Source of the DNA: Acetobacteraceae bacterium
GTDB taxonomy: Bacteria > Pseudomonadota > Alphaproteobacteria > Acetobacterales > Acetobacteraceae
Assembly: GCA_022842185.1 (NCBI GenBank)
Contig: JALHQB010000023.1
Coordinates: 1 to 59,913 of the forward strand
Direction: 5' to 3'
DNA: 59,913 nucleotides
Below the pieces are notes generated by a model. That model was not told the origin of the DNA. It searched no databases and was given only the letters and a program-made list of their open reading frames with translations. Both the position numbers and the translations under genes were made by a program. Shown here piece after piece: positions 1-8,627 of the stretch; position 1 is the stretch's first letter, and each line of letters begins with the position of its first letter.

Positions 1-147
1 CGCCGCCGCCGGCGTGGCGGGCGTGGGCGGGTCTGCCGCGCGCGCCGGGGCCATCACCGGCAATGCCGTCAGCAGCGTCTCCGCCTTGACCAGGAACAGC
101 CCCGCCATGGCGAGGATCGCCGCCGGGAGCAGACGCGGTCGCACCAT
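1..147 (-). CDS. Flagellar-operon membrane/secreted protein, N-terminal fragment (MotE-like position)
   Basis: The reading frame starts with ATG at 147 and runs off the left edge after 49 codons, so only the N-terminus is visible. It begins MVRPRLLPAAILAMAGLFLV, a basic start followed by a hydrophobic stretch, then an Ala/Pro-rich segment, which fits a signal anchor or signal peptide. Its start codon overlaps the stop of the upstream DUF6468 gene (TGATG), so it is the fourth gene of the leftward fliL-fliM-DUF6468 operon. In related alphaproteobacteria this position often carries a MotE/MgtE-N-like flagellar protein; that identity is inferred from position only. Confidence 0.55.
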   Translation of the reverse strand, partial: MVRPRLLPAAILAMAGLFLVKAETLLTALPVMAPARAADPPTPATPAAA

Positions 148-578
148 CAGCGCGCCGCCCGCGCGCCAAGGGCGATGGCGCGCAGCAGGTCGCGCTCCGC
201 CTGACTCTGCAACGGTGCCGGCTCGGCGCTGCGCGGTGCCTCCTGCGCGATCGGGCGGCCGGCGCGCACCAGGCCTTCCAGCCGGTCTGCCAGCGTCTCG
301 GCACGTTCGATCAGATAGCGCAGATCGTCACGCAGCGGTTCAGCCGTCGCCATGCGTTCGGCGACCTGCCGCCCGGCCAGTTCGGCCGAAGCGCGCAGCC
401 GCACCATCGCGGCTTCGGCCATGCGGGCGGCTTCGCCCAGACCTTGGGCGCTGCCGTCCATCGCCGAACGATCGGCGCGGATTTCGCGCAGCGCGCGTTC
501 CAGCCGCAGCGCGAAGGGAATGGCCGCGCCGAGCAGCAGCAGCAGGACCACTTGCAGGCCCCATTCGAGCAGCGTCAT
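147..578 (-). CDS. DUF6468 flagellar-operon membrane protein
   Basis: This is a 143-residue protein with one N-terminal membrane segment (about residues 6-24, rich in Leu) followed by a long charged helical region with heptad-like Ala/Leu/Glu/Arg spacing, probably a coiled coil. It matches the small proteins of unknown function (DUF6468) found next to fliM in Rhodospirillales. Its ATG overlaps the fliM stop by four bases (ATGA) and its stop overlaps the next start, so it is translated in one flagellar operon. A role in motor or switch assembly is inference from position; no catalytic motif is visible. Confidence 0.75.
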   Translation of the reverse strand: MTLLEWGLQVVLLLLLGAAIPFALRLERALREIRADRSAMDGSAQGLGEAARMAEAAMVRLRASAELAGRQVAERMATAEPLRDDLRYLIERAETLADRLEGLVRAGRPIAQEAPRSAEPAPLQSQAERDLLRAIALGARAAR

Positions 579-1648
579 GCCGGCACCCCCCCACTCCCGC
601 GGCCGCGTTCCAATTCCCGCGAGATGCGCACGGCCAGGCGCTGTTCCTGCCGGCCGAGCTCGGCCTCGAACAGCGCCACCTCCCCGCAGCGCAGCCGCAC
701 CGGGGCGCCGGGCGAGACGCCGAGCGCGATGCGATCGCCGACCTTCAGCCCCACGATCGAGGACAGCGGCACCAGCTGTTCATCCAGCACGACATCGAGC
801 GCGACCTCGGTGGACCGCAGTTCCTCGGCGAGGTGGGTCTCCCAGATACTGTCACGACCGAATTTCTCGCCCATGAATTGCTGCAACAGCAATTCGCGCA
901 CGGGTTCGAGCGTGGCGTAGGGCAGCAGCAATTCGAGCTTGCCGCCGCGGTCTTCCATATCGACGCGCAACCGCACCAGCACGCAGGCATTGGACGGGCG
1001 CGATATCGCGGCGAAGCGCGGGTTCACCTCAAGCCGGTCGAAGCCGAACACCACGGGGCACAGCGGTTCGAAGGCCGCGGTCAGGTCTTCCAGCACCACG
1101 CCGATCAGCCGTTCGACCAGGGTACGCTCGATGGTGGTGTAGGGGCGGCCTTCGATGCGCATGGCCGCGGTGCCACGCCGCCCGCCCAGCAGCACATCGA
1201 CCACCGAATAGATCAGCGCCGAATCGACCACCACCAGGCCGTAATTGTCCCATTGCTCGACACGGGTGACCCCCAGCATCGCCGGCAGCGGGATGGAATT
1301 GAGATAATCGGCAAAGCGAAGGGAGACGATACCGTCGATCGACACTTCCACATTGTCCGACGTGAAATTGCGCAGCGTTGTGGACATCAGCCGCACCATG
1401 CGATCGAACACGATCTCCAGCATGGGCAGGCGTTCGTAGGAGACCAGGCCAGAGGAGATGATCCTCTGGATCCCGCTTTCCTCGCCGCCGTCGCCGCCCT
1501 TGCCGTCGAAGCCGAGCAGGCTGTCGATCTCGGCCTGGTTGAGGACCCGCGCGGCATCCGGGGTCGGCGCATCGGCGGTGGCGCCTTCCTCCTCATCGAG
1601 GGAGGCGCCCCAGGCGGCGGCGAGGTCCTCGTCGGAGTCACCGCTCAT
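575..1648 (-). CDS. fliM: Flagellar motor switch protein FliM
   Basis: This 357-residue protein is the C-ring subunit that links FliG to FliN and receives CheY-P. The CheY-binding motif appears at residues 35-47 as VLNQAEIDSLLGF, preceded by an acidic extension of about 34 residues; in enterics the motif is near residue 1. The middle domain and the C-terminal SpoA/FliN-like domain follow (GDRIALGVSPGAPVRLRCG near the end). The start overlaps the fliL stop by four bases and the stop overlaps the DUF6468 start. Length and motif order are normal for alphaproteobacterial FliM. Confidence 0.95.
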   Translation of the reverse strand: MSGDSDEDLAAAWGASLDEEEGATADAPTPDAARVLNQAEIDSLLGFDGKGGDGGEESGIQRIISSGLVSYERLPMLEIVFDRMVRLMSTTLRNFTSDNVEVSIDGIVSLRFADYLNSIPLPAMLGVTRVEQWDNYGLVVVDSALIYSVVDVLLGGRRGTAAMRIEGRPYTTIERTLVERLIGVVLEDLTAAFEPLCPVVFGFDRLEVNPRFAAISRPSNACVLVRLRVDMEDRGGKLELLLPYATLEPVRELLLQQFMGEKFGRDSIWETHLAEELRSTEVALDVVLDEQLVPLSSIVGLKVGDRIALGVSPGAPVRLRCGEVALFEAELGRQEQRLAVRISRELERGRGSGGVPA

Positions 1649-2181
1649 TGCACCAGCATTTCCACAAACAGCACGTCGACGATGCGCGGCGCGGCCTGGG
1701 TGCTTCCCGCCGGCGGGGCGACGGCGATGTTGGCGCGGGCGACCAGTTCTTCCCGCAGGCGCTGGGTGCCGGCGGAACCGCGCAGTTCCTCGGGGCGCAT
1801 CTCCCGCAGATGGGTCTGGAACAGGTCGAGCAGGCGCGGCATGGCGAGTTGGATCGCGGCGGCATCCTCGGCGCGCGTGATCTCGAGCTTGCTGCGCAGC
1901 TTCAGATAGACCGCGCGCCGCCCCGTCGCATTCAGGTTGGCGATGATCTCGGGCATGTCGAAGAAGGCGGGCGGGCGCGGCGCTTCAGCCTGCGGCGCAG
2001 CATCGGTCGCGGCCGGCGGCGGTGGCCCCATGCCGAGCAGCGGCGGCAGGATACCGCTGAACCACAGCCCCGCCCCGATCCCGCACAGCAGCAACGACAC
2101 GGCGATCAGGATGAGCTTCTTCTTGCCCCCCCCGGTCTTGCCCGCTTCCGCTCCGCTTGCCTCGGCCGCTGCCGCCGTCAT
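1645..2181 (-). CDS. fliL: Flagellar basal body-associated protein FliL
   Basis: FliL is a single-pass inner-membrane protein that surrounds the stator and supports torque. From ATG at 2181 the protein has 178 residues: a short Ala/Lys-rich cytoplasmic tail ending GGKKK, one transmembrane helix (LILIAVSLLLCGIGAGLWF), a Pro/Ala linker and the periplasmic FliL domain, with the conserved FFDMPEIIANLN segment. An ATG 24 bases upstream is in frame but gives a poor N-terminus. It is the first gene of the leftward operon, divergent from flgF across about 186 bases. Confidence 0.9.
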   Translation of the reverse strand: MTAAAAEASGAEAGKTGGGKKKLILIAVSLLLCGIGAGLWFSGILPPLLGMGPPPPAATDAAPQAEAPRPPAFFDMPEIIANLNATGRRAVYLKLRSKLEITRAEDAAAIQLAMPRLLDLFQTHLREMRPEELRGSAGTQRLREELVARANIAVAPPAGSTQAAPRIVDVLFVEMLVQ

Positions 2182-2314
2182 CCCATGCCTCCTGCACGGG
2201 GGCATCCTCCATGGCCGCCGTTAAGGAAGCCTTGCGCCGGCCGCAGCCTGCCGGGTGCGGGGCGCGGGCTGCCGCATCCCGGCAGCAAATGCCGGTGCCC
2301 CACCCGGCCGTTGC

Positions 2315-2330
2315 TGGCACGCCGGTTGCC
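2315..2330 (+). promoter_or_regulatory. Sigma-54 (-24/-12) promoter of flgF operon
   Basis: TGGCAC, five bases, then TTGCC fits the RpoN consensus TGGCAC-N5-TTGCW except for the last base. The predicted start point is about 12 bases further on, near 2342, leaving a leader of about 26 bases before the flgF ATG at 2368. Sigma-54 control of rod and hook genes is established in many alphaproteobacteria. A second copy of this motif stands before flgI. Confidence 0.75.
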
Positions 2331-2367
2331 CTGGTGCCTGGCCCCCGGCGGGCACGGAGACCACGGC

Positions 2368-3111
2368 ATGGACAGCCCCGGCTACATCATCCTCTCACGC
2401 CTTTCGCTGCAAAGCCGCGCCACCGAGGTGCTGGCACACAACGTCGCCAATGCCGACACGCCGGGCTTCCGCGCACAGCGCCCGGTCTTCGCCGAATTCA
2501 TCGCCCGCCAGGACGGCGGTACCGCGGCGCCCGGCGGGCGACCGGTCGCCTATGTCCAGGACCGCGCCACCTGGCGGGAGATGGAGCCCGGGTCGGTCCA
2601 GGCCACCGGCAATCCGCTGGACGTCGCCATCAGCGGCGAAGGCTTCTTCGCTGTCGAGACCCCGCGCGGCGAACGCTTCACCCGCGCCGGGCGGTTCTCG
2701 ATCGGCGACGGTGGCCGCCTAGTCGATATGCAAGGCTTCGCAGTGATGGGCGCGGAGGGCAATGCCATCGCCATCTGCCCCAACGACACTCGCATTACCA
2801 TCCAGGGCGACGGCACGGTGCGCAGCGAGAACGGCACGCTCGGCCGCCTCCGCGTCGTCACCTTCGGCAATCCGCAGGCGTTGCGCGCCGAGGGCGACCG
2901 GCTGTTCGACCCGGCCGGCGAGGCCCCGCAGGCGGTCGAACGCCCGGCCGTCGTGCAGGGCGCGCTGGAAGGCAGCAACGTGCGCCCCGTCATGGAAATG
3001 ACCCGCCTGACCGCCGAACTCCGCGAGTTCCAGTTCGCCGCCCAATTCGCCGAACGCGAGGGCGAACGCCTGTCCACCGCGGTCGAGCGCATCCTGCGCC
3101 GCCGTTCATAA
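2368..3111 (+). CDS. flgF: Flagellar basal-body proximal rod protein FlgF
   Basis: FlgF forms part of the proximal rod. The ATG at 2368 gives 247 residues starting MDSPGYIILSRLSLQSRA, with the rod-protein N-terminal motif VLAHNVANADTPGFRAQRP and a C-terminal helix ending in a FlgE/F/G-type coil. The central GEGFFAVETPRGERFTRAGR segment is the conserved core of the family. A longer in-frame opening upstream runs through the fliL region and is not used. It begins a four-gene set flgF-flgG-flgA-flgH behind a sigma-54 promoter. Confidence 0.93.
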   Translation: MDSPGYIILSRLSLQSRATEVLAHNVANADTPGFRAQRPVFAEFIARQDGGTAAPGGRPVAYVQDRATWREMEPGSVQATGNPLDVAISGEGFFAVETPRGERFTRAGRFSIGDGGRLVDMQGFAVMGAEGNAIAICPNDTRITIQGDGTVRSENGTLGRLRVVTFGNPQALRAEGDRLFDPAGEAPQAVERPAVVQGALEGSNVRPVMEMTRLTAELREFQFAAQFAEREGERLSTAVERILRRRS

Positions 3112-3153
3112 ACCGCGCGCATCCCGCGCCGCCGCCCGTAAGGATCACCACCG

Positions 3154-3939
3154 ATGCGATCGCTGACCATCGCCGCCACGGGCATGCAGGCCCAGCAGAA
3201 CAATGTCGAAGTCATCTCGAACAACATCGCCAACATCTCGACCACCGGCTTCAAGCGGCGGCGGACGGAATTCCAGGACCTGATCTACCAGAACCTGCGC
3301 CGCACCGGCTCGCAATCCGCCGATACCGGCACGACGCTGCCATCGGGCGCGCAGATCGGACTGGGCGTGCGCACCGCCGCCGTCTATCGGATCAGCGAGC
3401 AGGGCAACCTGCAGCAGACCGAGAACCGCTTCGACATCGCGGTGCGCGGCAATGGCTTCTTCCAGATCCAGATGCCGTCGGGCGAGACCGCCTATACCCG
3501 CGACGGCACCTTCGGCCTCTCGGCGGAAGGGACGATCGTCACCGCGGAAGGCTTCATCGTGCAGCCCGGCATCACCATCCCGGCCAATGCGCGCGATGTC
3601 ACCATCAATGCCAATGGCGAGGTGCTTGCCAAGATCGATGGGCAGGTGAACCCGCAGAATGTCGGGCAGATCCAGCTGGCGATCTTCACCAATGAGGGCG
3701 GGCTGGAAGCGGTGGGCGACAACCTGTTGCTCGCCACGCCGTCATCGGGCGAGCCGCAGCAGGGTTCCCCCGGCGCCGTCGGCTACGGCCAGACCATGCA
3801 GGGCTTCATCGAGACATCCAACGTGAACGTGGTGCAAGAGATCACCTCCCTGATCACCGCCCAGCGCGCCTATGAGATGAACTCGCGCGTCATCACCGCC
3901 TCCGATGAAATGCTCTCCACGCTGACGAGGCTGCGCTGA
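3154..3939 (+). CDS. flgG: Flagellar basal-body distal rod protein FlgG
   Basis: FlgG (261 residues, normal length) builds the distal rod. The N-terminus MRSLTIAATGMQAQQNNVEV and the motif SNNIANISTTGFKRRR are diagnostic, as is the C-terminal QEITSLITAQRAYEMNSRVI. It follows flgF by 42 bases and its stop overlaps the flgA start (TGATG), which supports translational coupling with flgA. Confidence 0.96.
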   Translation: MRSLTIAATGMQAQQNNVEVISNNIANISTTGFKRRRTEFQDLIYQNLRRTGSQSADTGTTLPSGAQIGLGVRTAAVYRISEQGNLQQTENRFDIAVRGNGFFQIQMPSGETAYTRDGTFGLSAEGTIVTAEGFIVQPGITIPANARDVTINANGEVLAKIDGQVNPQNVGQIQLAIFTNEGGLEAVGDNLLLATPSSGEPQQGSPGAVGYGQTMQGFIETSNVNVVQEITSLITAQRAYEMNSRVITASDEMLSTLTRLR

Positions 3940-4892
3940 TGCGCCGGCGCGCCCTTGCCCTGCTGCCGCTGCTCGCCCTGCCGGCGCGCGCCGGCGGACT
4001 GCCACCGGCGCCGCGGCCCCTGGTCGTGGCCGATGACGCTACGCTGCGTCTGGGCGAGTTGTTCGAGCATGCCGGTGACGCCGCGCAGGCGGTGGTCGGC
4101 GCGGCGCCGGTGCCGGGGCGGCGGATGATCCTCGATGCATCGCAATTGGCGATGATCGCGCGCCGCCATGGCCTGGCCTGGCGGCCCCTGTCGGGTGAGG
4201 AACGCAGCATCATCGAGCGCCCGGGCCGCCCCCTGCCGCGAGAGGAAGTCGAGGCCCTGCTGCGGGAGGATCTGGTCCGGCTGGGCATGGACCCCGAGGC
4301 CGAGCTGGAACTGCCCGGCTTCGCACCACCTGCGGTGCCGCTCGGCGTGCTGGCGCAGCCCATGCTGGAGGCACTGCACTACGACGCCACGACGCGCCGC
4401 TTCGCCGGCACGCTGGTGGTCGCCGCCGAAGGCATGGCGAGCTGGCGCGGGCGGCTGACCGGGCGCGCCTTGCTGACCGTGCCCGTGGTGGTGGCGACGC
4501 GTCGGCTGGCCGTGGGCGACATCGTCGGACCGGATGACCTGCGGGAGACGCGCCAGCGCGCCGAACGCGTGCGCCCCGGCACGGCGCAGCGCGTGCAGGA
4601 GGTCGCGGGGCGGCAGCTGCGCCGGCCGATCGCCGCCAACCTGCCTTATCTTCTCGTCGATCTGACCGCGCCGCAGATCGTCGGGAAAAACCAGCTGGTG
4701 CTGATGGTGCTCGACGGGCCGGGCCTGGCGATGACCGCGCAGGGCCGGGCGATGGAATCCGCCGCGCGCGGTGAAACCGTGCCGGTGATGAACCTCGGCT
4801 CGCGGTCGATCGTCGAGGCGGAGGCGATCGCGCCGGGGCGCGTGCGCGTGGTGGCCGGCGCCGTTCCGCTCCAGGTTGCACGGAGTCACTGA
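3939..4892 (+). CDS. flgA: Flagellar P-ring assembly chaperone FlgA
   Basis: FlgA is a periplasmic chaperone for FlgI assembly into the P ring. The 317-residue product starts with a signal peptide (MRRRALALLPLLALPARAGG, cleavage around residue 18-20) and carries a SAF-type domain in the C-terminal half: TRRLAVGDIVGPDDLRE, then the conserved end with NLGSRSIVEAEA. It is coupled to flgG by a one-base overlap and is followed directly by flgH. Confidence 0.9.
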   Translation: MRRRALALLPLLALPARAGGLPPAPRPLVVADDATLRLGELFEHAGDAAQAVVGAAPVPGRRMILDASQLAMIARRHGLAWRPLSGEERSIIERPGRPLPREEVEALLREDLVRLGMDPEAELELPGFAPPAVPLGVLAQPMLEALHYDATTRRFAGTLVVAAEGMASWRGRLTGRALLTVPVVVATRRLAVGDIVGPDDLRETRQRAERVRPGTAQRVQEVAGRQLRRPIAANLPYLLVDLTAPQIVGKNQLVLMVLDGPGLAMTAQGRAMESAARGETVPVMNLGSRSIVEAEAIAPGRVRVVAGAVPLQVARSH

Positions 4893-4893
4893 A

Positions 4894-5628
4894 ATGCGCC
4901 GCCTTCTCCTGCTGATGGCACCGTTGTCGCTGATTGCCTGTTCCGGTGCCGAACGGCTTTCCCGGCTGGGCGACCCGCCTGAGATGGCGGCGATCACCAA
5001 CCCGACCCAGGACCCGCGCTGGCGGCCTGTGACGATGCCCATGCCGAACCCGCAGGATCCGCCGCTGGCGAACAATTCCCTGTGGCGGCCGGGCAGCCGC
5101 ACCTTCCTGCGCGACCAGCGCGCGGCGACGGTCGGTGATCTCGTCACCGTGCTGGTCGCCATCGCGGATGAAGCCGAATTGCAGAACCGCACCATCCGCG
5201 GACGCAACAACAGCGAGGCGATGGGCATTCCGCAGATGCTCGGCCTGCAATCATCCTATGGCAGGCTTTTTCCCGCCGGCATCGACCCGTCCCGGCTGGT
5301 CGAGGCCAGTTCGACATCCGATGTGAACGGCGCCGGCCAGACGCGGCGCAACGAAAGCGTCTTGCTGCGCGTCGCGGCGACCGTGTCCCAGGTGCTGCCC
5401 AATGGGAACCTGGTATTGACCGGGCGACAGCAGGTGCGGGTGAACAGCGAATTGCGGGACCTGACGGTGGGCGGGGTGATCCGCCCTGCGGACATCGCAT
5501 CCGACAATACGGTGCGGCACGACCGGCTGGCGGAAGCGCGCATCACCTATGGCGGGCGTGGAACGATCAGCGACGTGCAGCGGCCGCGGACCGGTCAGGA
5601 ACTGCTGGATATCATCCTGCCGTTCTGA
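4894..5628 (+). CDS. flgH: Flagellar L-ring lipoprotein FlgH
   Basis: FlgH forms the outer-membrane L ring. The start was placed at the ATG at 4894, giving MRRLLLLMAPLSLIAC with a lipobox whose lipidated Cys is residue 16; an ATG 18 bases earlier would break the signal sequence. The mature part has the family motif LWRPGSRTFLRDQRA and ends with the conserved ISDVQRPRTGQELLDIILPF. 244 residues is normal. It ends the flgFGAH set and is followed by a perfect hairpin. Confidence 0.94.
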   Translation: MRRLLLLMAPLSLIACSGAERLSRLGDPPEMAAITNPTQDPRWRPVTMPMPNPQDPPLANNSLWRPGSRTFLRDQRAATVGDLVTVLVAIADEAELQNRTIRGRNNSEAMGIPQMLGLQSSYGRLFPAGIDPSRLVEASSTSDVNGAGQTRRNESVLLRVAATVSQVLPNGNLVLTGRQQVRVNSELRDLTVGGVIRPADIASDNTVRHDRLAEARITYGGRGTISDVQRPRTGQELLDIILPF

Positions 5629-5644
5629 ACCACCCTGCGCTCCC

Positions 5645-5667
5645 GGCCCGATGCATCGCATCGGGCC
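5645..5667. terminator. Perfect hairpin between convergent genes
   Basis: GGCCCGATGC and GCATCGGGCC form a perfect 10-bp stem around a 3-base loop, between the 3' ends of flgH and the Na/Pi symporter gene. There is no T tract. The same stem sequence, with the same upstream GCGCTCCC, recurs at 52239-52261, so it belongs to a dispersed element and probably serves as a bidirectional terminator or processing site. Confidence 0.6.
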
Positions 5668-5687
5668 AGGCGATCGGCAGGCCGGTT

Positions 5688-7382
5688 CTACTGGGCCGAC
5701 ACCGCGGACATGCCGCCGAACGGGGACCCGCTTTGCACATCGACCGGTTCCTCGATCGCGCGCGGCACGGAACGCCGTTCCTCCTCGATGCGCGTGATCA
5801 GCAGGAACACGCGCTCGGCGCTGCCCAGCAGGGCCAGGACCGCGCCGCGTTCGAAGGGCTTCACGGTGTCGCCCAGGGCCAGGCAGCGTTCGCGCAGTGC
5901 CACAAGGTCCTGCATGTTGGGCGGGCCTTCGGCCGAAGCATTCGGCAGCACCCGCGTCATCGCCGCACCCACCCGATCCAGCATCGCATCGACGATCGGC
6001 CGCGTCTCGGCGGAGAAATCGTCGCGCAGCACGCGCCGCGCCACCTGATGCAGCGTCTCAGCCAGGGCGGAGGCGAAATCCTCCTCCTCGATCAGGCTCG
6101 CCACCAGGTCGCGCTGGCGCGGCGTCATCCCTGGCACGAACAGCCCGGCGGCATAGGAGCGGATGTCGCGGCTGAGGATGTCGATCGCCAACCGGTGTTC
6201 ATCCAGGTCGTGCGGCGCCGTCGGCGTGCGGCGCGCGCTGTCGATGAACAGGGCGCTGGCGGCGATGTGGCGCCCGACCTCCTGACGGATCACCGGCACC
6301 GCCGTGGCCAGGCTGCCGCGCGCGTCGGCGGTCAGGTATTTCGGCGTGGTGAAATCCTCGATGTCCTCGGAGGCATTGCGGCCGACACGGGACAGCACCC
6401 GTTCGAACACGCCGATGAAGGGGAACAGCAAAGCGGCGTTGAAGATGTTGAACACGGTCGAGTAGAGGCCGACCGCGACGGGCACCAGCGGGAAGGTCTC
6501 ACGCCCATTGATCATCACCGGCACGCCGGGGTCACCGCCGAACCAGCCCATGCCCCAGCGCAGCACATCCATCGAGATGAAGAACAGCGGGATCGTCACC
6601 ATCACGCCGATGATGTTGAAACTGATATGCGCGTAGGCCGCGCGCTTGGCATTCTTCGACAGATTGAGCGACGCCATCCACGACGTGATGGTGGTGCCGA
6701 GGTCAGCGCCCAGCGAGAAGGCCACCGCGGTCTGCCAATCCAGCACGCCGGCCGAACCCAGCCCCATGACGATGCCGATGGTGGCCGATGACGAATGGAT
6801 CAGGGCGGTGACCAACGCCGCGGTCAGCACGCAAATCAGCAGGCCACCCCAGGTATCTGCGCGCAGTTCGGACAGCACGGACATGACTTCGGGCATGTTG
6901 CGCAGCGGGCGCAGGCCGCCGGTCATCAGGTTCAGCCCGTAGAAGATCAGCGCAAAGCCCATGCAGGCCAGCGCGATGTTCTTCAGCTTGTCGGTCTTGG
7001 CGAAGATATACAGCAGTGCGAACAACCCGCCGAGCAGCAGCCCCAGCGGCCCCAGCGGCAGTGCGATCAGCCCGTTGCCGATGGTGGTGCCGATATTGGC
7101 CCCCATGATGACGCTGATGGCCGGCCGCAGCCCGACCACCCCGGCATTGACCAACCCCACCGTCATCACCGTCATCGCGGTGGACGACTGGATGATGCCG
7201 GTGATGAAGGTGCCCGCGAGCACGCCCTTGATCGGCGTGCCGGCGAATTTGCCCAGCATCTCGCGCATCCGCACCACCGCCAGCGCCTGGATGCCGTTCG
7301 ACATGAACTCCAGCCCCAGCATGAAAATGCCGAGGCCCCCGATGACCGGGACGATCACCTGCGTGAATAAATCGACCTGCAT
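5688..7382 (-). CDS. Na/Pi cotransporter family protein (NptA type with PhoU-like tail)
   Basis: This 564-residue membrane protein imports phosphate with sodium. The two inverted repeats of the family are marked by IIQSSTAMTVM and LIHSSSATIGIVMG, within about ten hydrophobic segments in residues 1-310. The C-terminal 200 residues are a soluble helical PhoU-like domain. The start is ATG at 7382 (MQVDLFTQVIVPVIGG); upstream in-frame sequence lacks membrane character. It lies 52 bases after pstS on the same strand, so the two are probably cotranscribed as a phosphate uptake unit. Confidence 0.88.
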   Translation of the reverse strand: MQVDLFTQVIVPVIGGLGIFMLGLEFMSNGIQALAVVRMREMLGKFAGTPIKGVLAGTFITGIIQSSTAMTVMTVGLVNAGVVGLRPAISVIMGANIGTTIGNGLIALPLGPLGLLLGGLFALLYIFAKTDKLKNIALACMGFALIFYGLNLMTGGLRPLRNMPEVMSVLSELRADTWGGLLICVLTAALVTALIHSSSATIGIVMGLGSAGVLDWQTAVAFSLGADLGTTITSWMASLNLSKNAKRAAYAHISFNIIGVMVTIPLFFISMDVLRWGMGWFGGDPGVPVMINGRETFPLVPVAVGLYSTVFNIFNAALLFPFIGVFERVLSRVGRNASEDIEDFTTPKYLTADARGSLATAVPVIRQEVGRHIAASALFIDSARRTPTAPHDLDEHRLAIDILSRDIRSYAAGLFVPGMTPRQRDLVASLIEEEDFASALAETLHQVARRVLRDDFSAETRPIVDAMLDRVGAAMTRVLPNASAEGPPNMQDLVALRERCLALGDTVKPFERGAVLALLGSAERVFLLITRIEEERRSVPRAIEEPVDVQSGSPFGGMSAVSAQ

Positions 7383-7434
7383 GCTTACGCGCTCCTGGCG
7401 TCGCGGGACCGAGGGTCCGGCGGGAGGTGATGGT

Positions 7435-8502
7435 TCAACGGGCGCCGCGGATCTGCGCGGGCCAATAGGCGAGCACCGCCCGCACAACCGGCGCGGCGAG
7501 CGGGACGAATCCGAGGGCGGCGGCGTCCTCGGCGCCTTCGGTCAGCGCCATGCGGAAGAAGGCGAGCGCCGAGCGGCTGCCCGGCGCCGAGGCCGGCACG
7601 CGGCGCATCAGCACGAAGACCGTCGCCGGGATCGGATAGGCATCCGCCCCGGTGGGGGCGGCCAGCGGCTGGTGGAAATGCCGCACCGGGTCCCAGGGCA
7701 GGCCTTCCAGCGCCGCCGTCACCGAAGCGGCGGTCGGCGCGACGAAGCGGCCGGCGTCATTCGCGACCAGTGCGACCCGCGCGCCGACGCGGGCGGCCTC
7801 GCTGGCATCGAGGTAGCCGAGCGCGCCGGGCGTGCTGCGCAGTGCCTCGGCCAATGCGCGGGTGCCGCGCGCGCCGGTGCCGACCGGCCAGGCCACCGTC
7901 CAGCCGGCGCCAAGCGCGGTGCGCCAGGCCGCGCTGCTCCGGGCGAGGAAGGATGTGTAGTTGTAGGTGGTGCCCGACCCATCGGCGCGATGCAGCACCG
8001 CAATCGGTGCATCGGGCAGGGTCGCGCCGTCCTGCAGTGCCGCGATGGCGGGATCGGACCAGCGGGTGATCTCGCCCATCTGGATGCGCGCCAGCACATC
8101 CCCGTTCAGCCGCAGCTGCGCGCTGCCGGCCAGCGGCAGGTTGGCCGCCACGGCGATGCCGCCGCTGACAATCGGGAACTGCGCCAGGCCGTGGCTGTCG
8201 AGTTCCTCGGGCGCCATCGGCACGTCGGTCGCGGCGAAATCCACCGCGCCCTGCAGCAGCCGGACCACGCCACCGGCCGAACCGACCGCTTCATAATCCA
8301 GCGTGCCGAAGACGGAGACGGCGCTGCCGCCCTCGCCCTCCCGCGTGGCGAAGGCGCGCGCCCAGCGGGTCATCACCGGCTGGACGAAGGTCGATCCGGC
8401 GCCGCTCAGCGCGTGGTCGCGTTCCTGCGCGTGGGCCGCCGGGGCGGCGAGGACGACAAGGGCGCCAAGGGCGCGGCGGGCAATCCGAGGGGCGGTGATC
8501 AT
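7435..8502 (-). CDS. Phosphate-binding periplasmic protein, PstS family
   Basis: This is a periplasmic substrate-binding protein of the PstS type. The start at 8502 gives a signal peptide (MITAPRIARRALGALVVLAA, cleavage after AHA) and the mature start has the family motif ALSGAGSTFVQPVMTRW. Later it shows the phosphate-loop type RADGSGTTYNYTSFL. 355 residues is normal. No pstC, pstA or pstB is adjacent; instead the next gene is the Na/Pi symporter. No convincing Pho box was found upstream. Confidence 0.85.
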   Translation of the reverse strand: MITAPRIARRALGALVVLAAPAAHAQERDHALSGAGSTFVQPVMTRWARAFATREGEGGSAVSVFGTLDYEAVGSAGGVVRLLQGAVDFAATDVPMAPEELDSHGLAQFPIVSGGIAVAANLPLAGSAQLRLNGDVLARIQMGEITRWSDPAIAALQDGATLPDAPIAVLHRADGSGTTYNYTSFLARSSAAWRTALGAGWTVAWPVGTGARGTRALAEALRSTPGALGYLDASEAARVGARVALVANDAGRFVAPTAASVTAALEGLPWDPVRHFHQPLAAPTGADAYPIPATVFVLMRRVPASAPGSRSALAFFRMALTEGAEDAAALGFVPLAAPVVRAVLAYWPAQIRGAR

Positions 8503-8627
8503 GCGGGCGGATAAGGGCGCCGCTTCGTTGCGCCCGCATTGCAGGACCGATATGTTTCCGTGACCTGGACAAGAGTTTAGGTGGGCTGCAACACAACGGC
8601 CGGCCGGGTGCCAGGCGGGCGTGCTCC

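Noticed and set aside
14..1909. Long rightward open frame opposite fliM/DUF6468/fliL
   Set aside because: The product is His/Arg/Gln-rich with no domain; the opposite strand holds clear flagellar genes.
2284..2301. Sigma-54 promoter for the leftward fliL operon
   Set aside because: On the minus strand GGCAC and TTGC are present but the GG to GC spacing is 11, not 10 bases, so the fit is weak.
8540..8585. Possible Pho box upstream of pstS (GTGACCTGGACAAG region)
   Set aside because: The two GTC-like cores are six bases apart, not the 11-base period of Pho boxes, and the match is poor.
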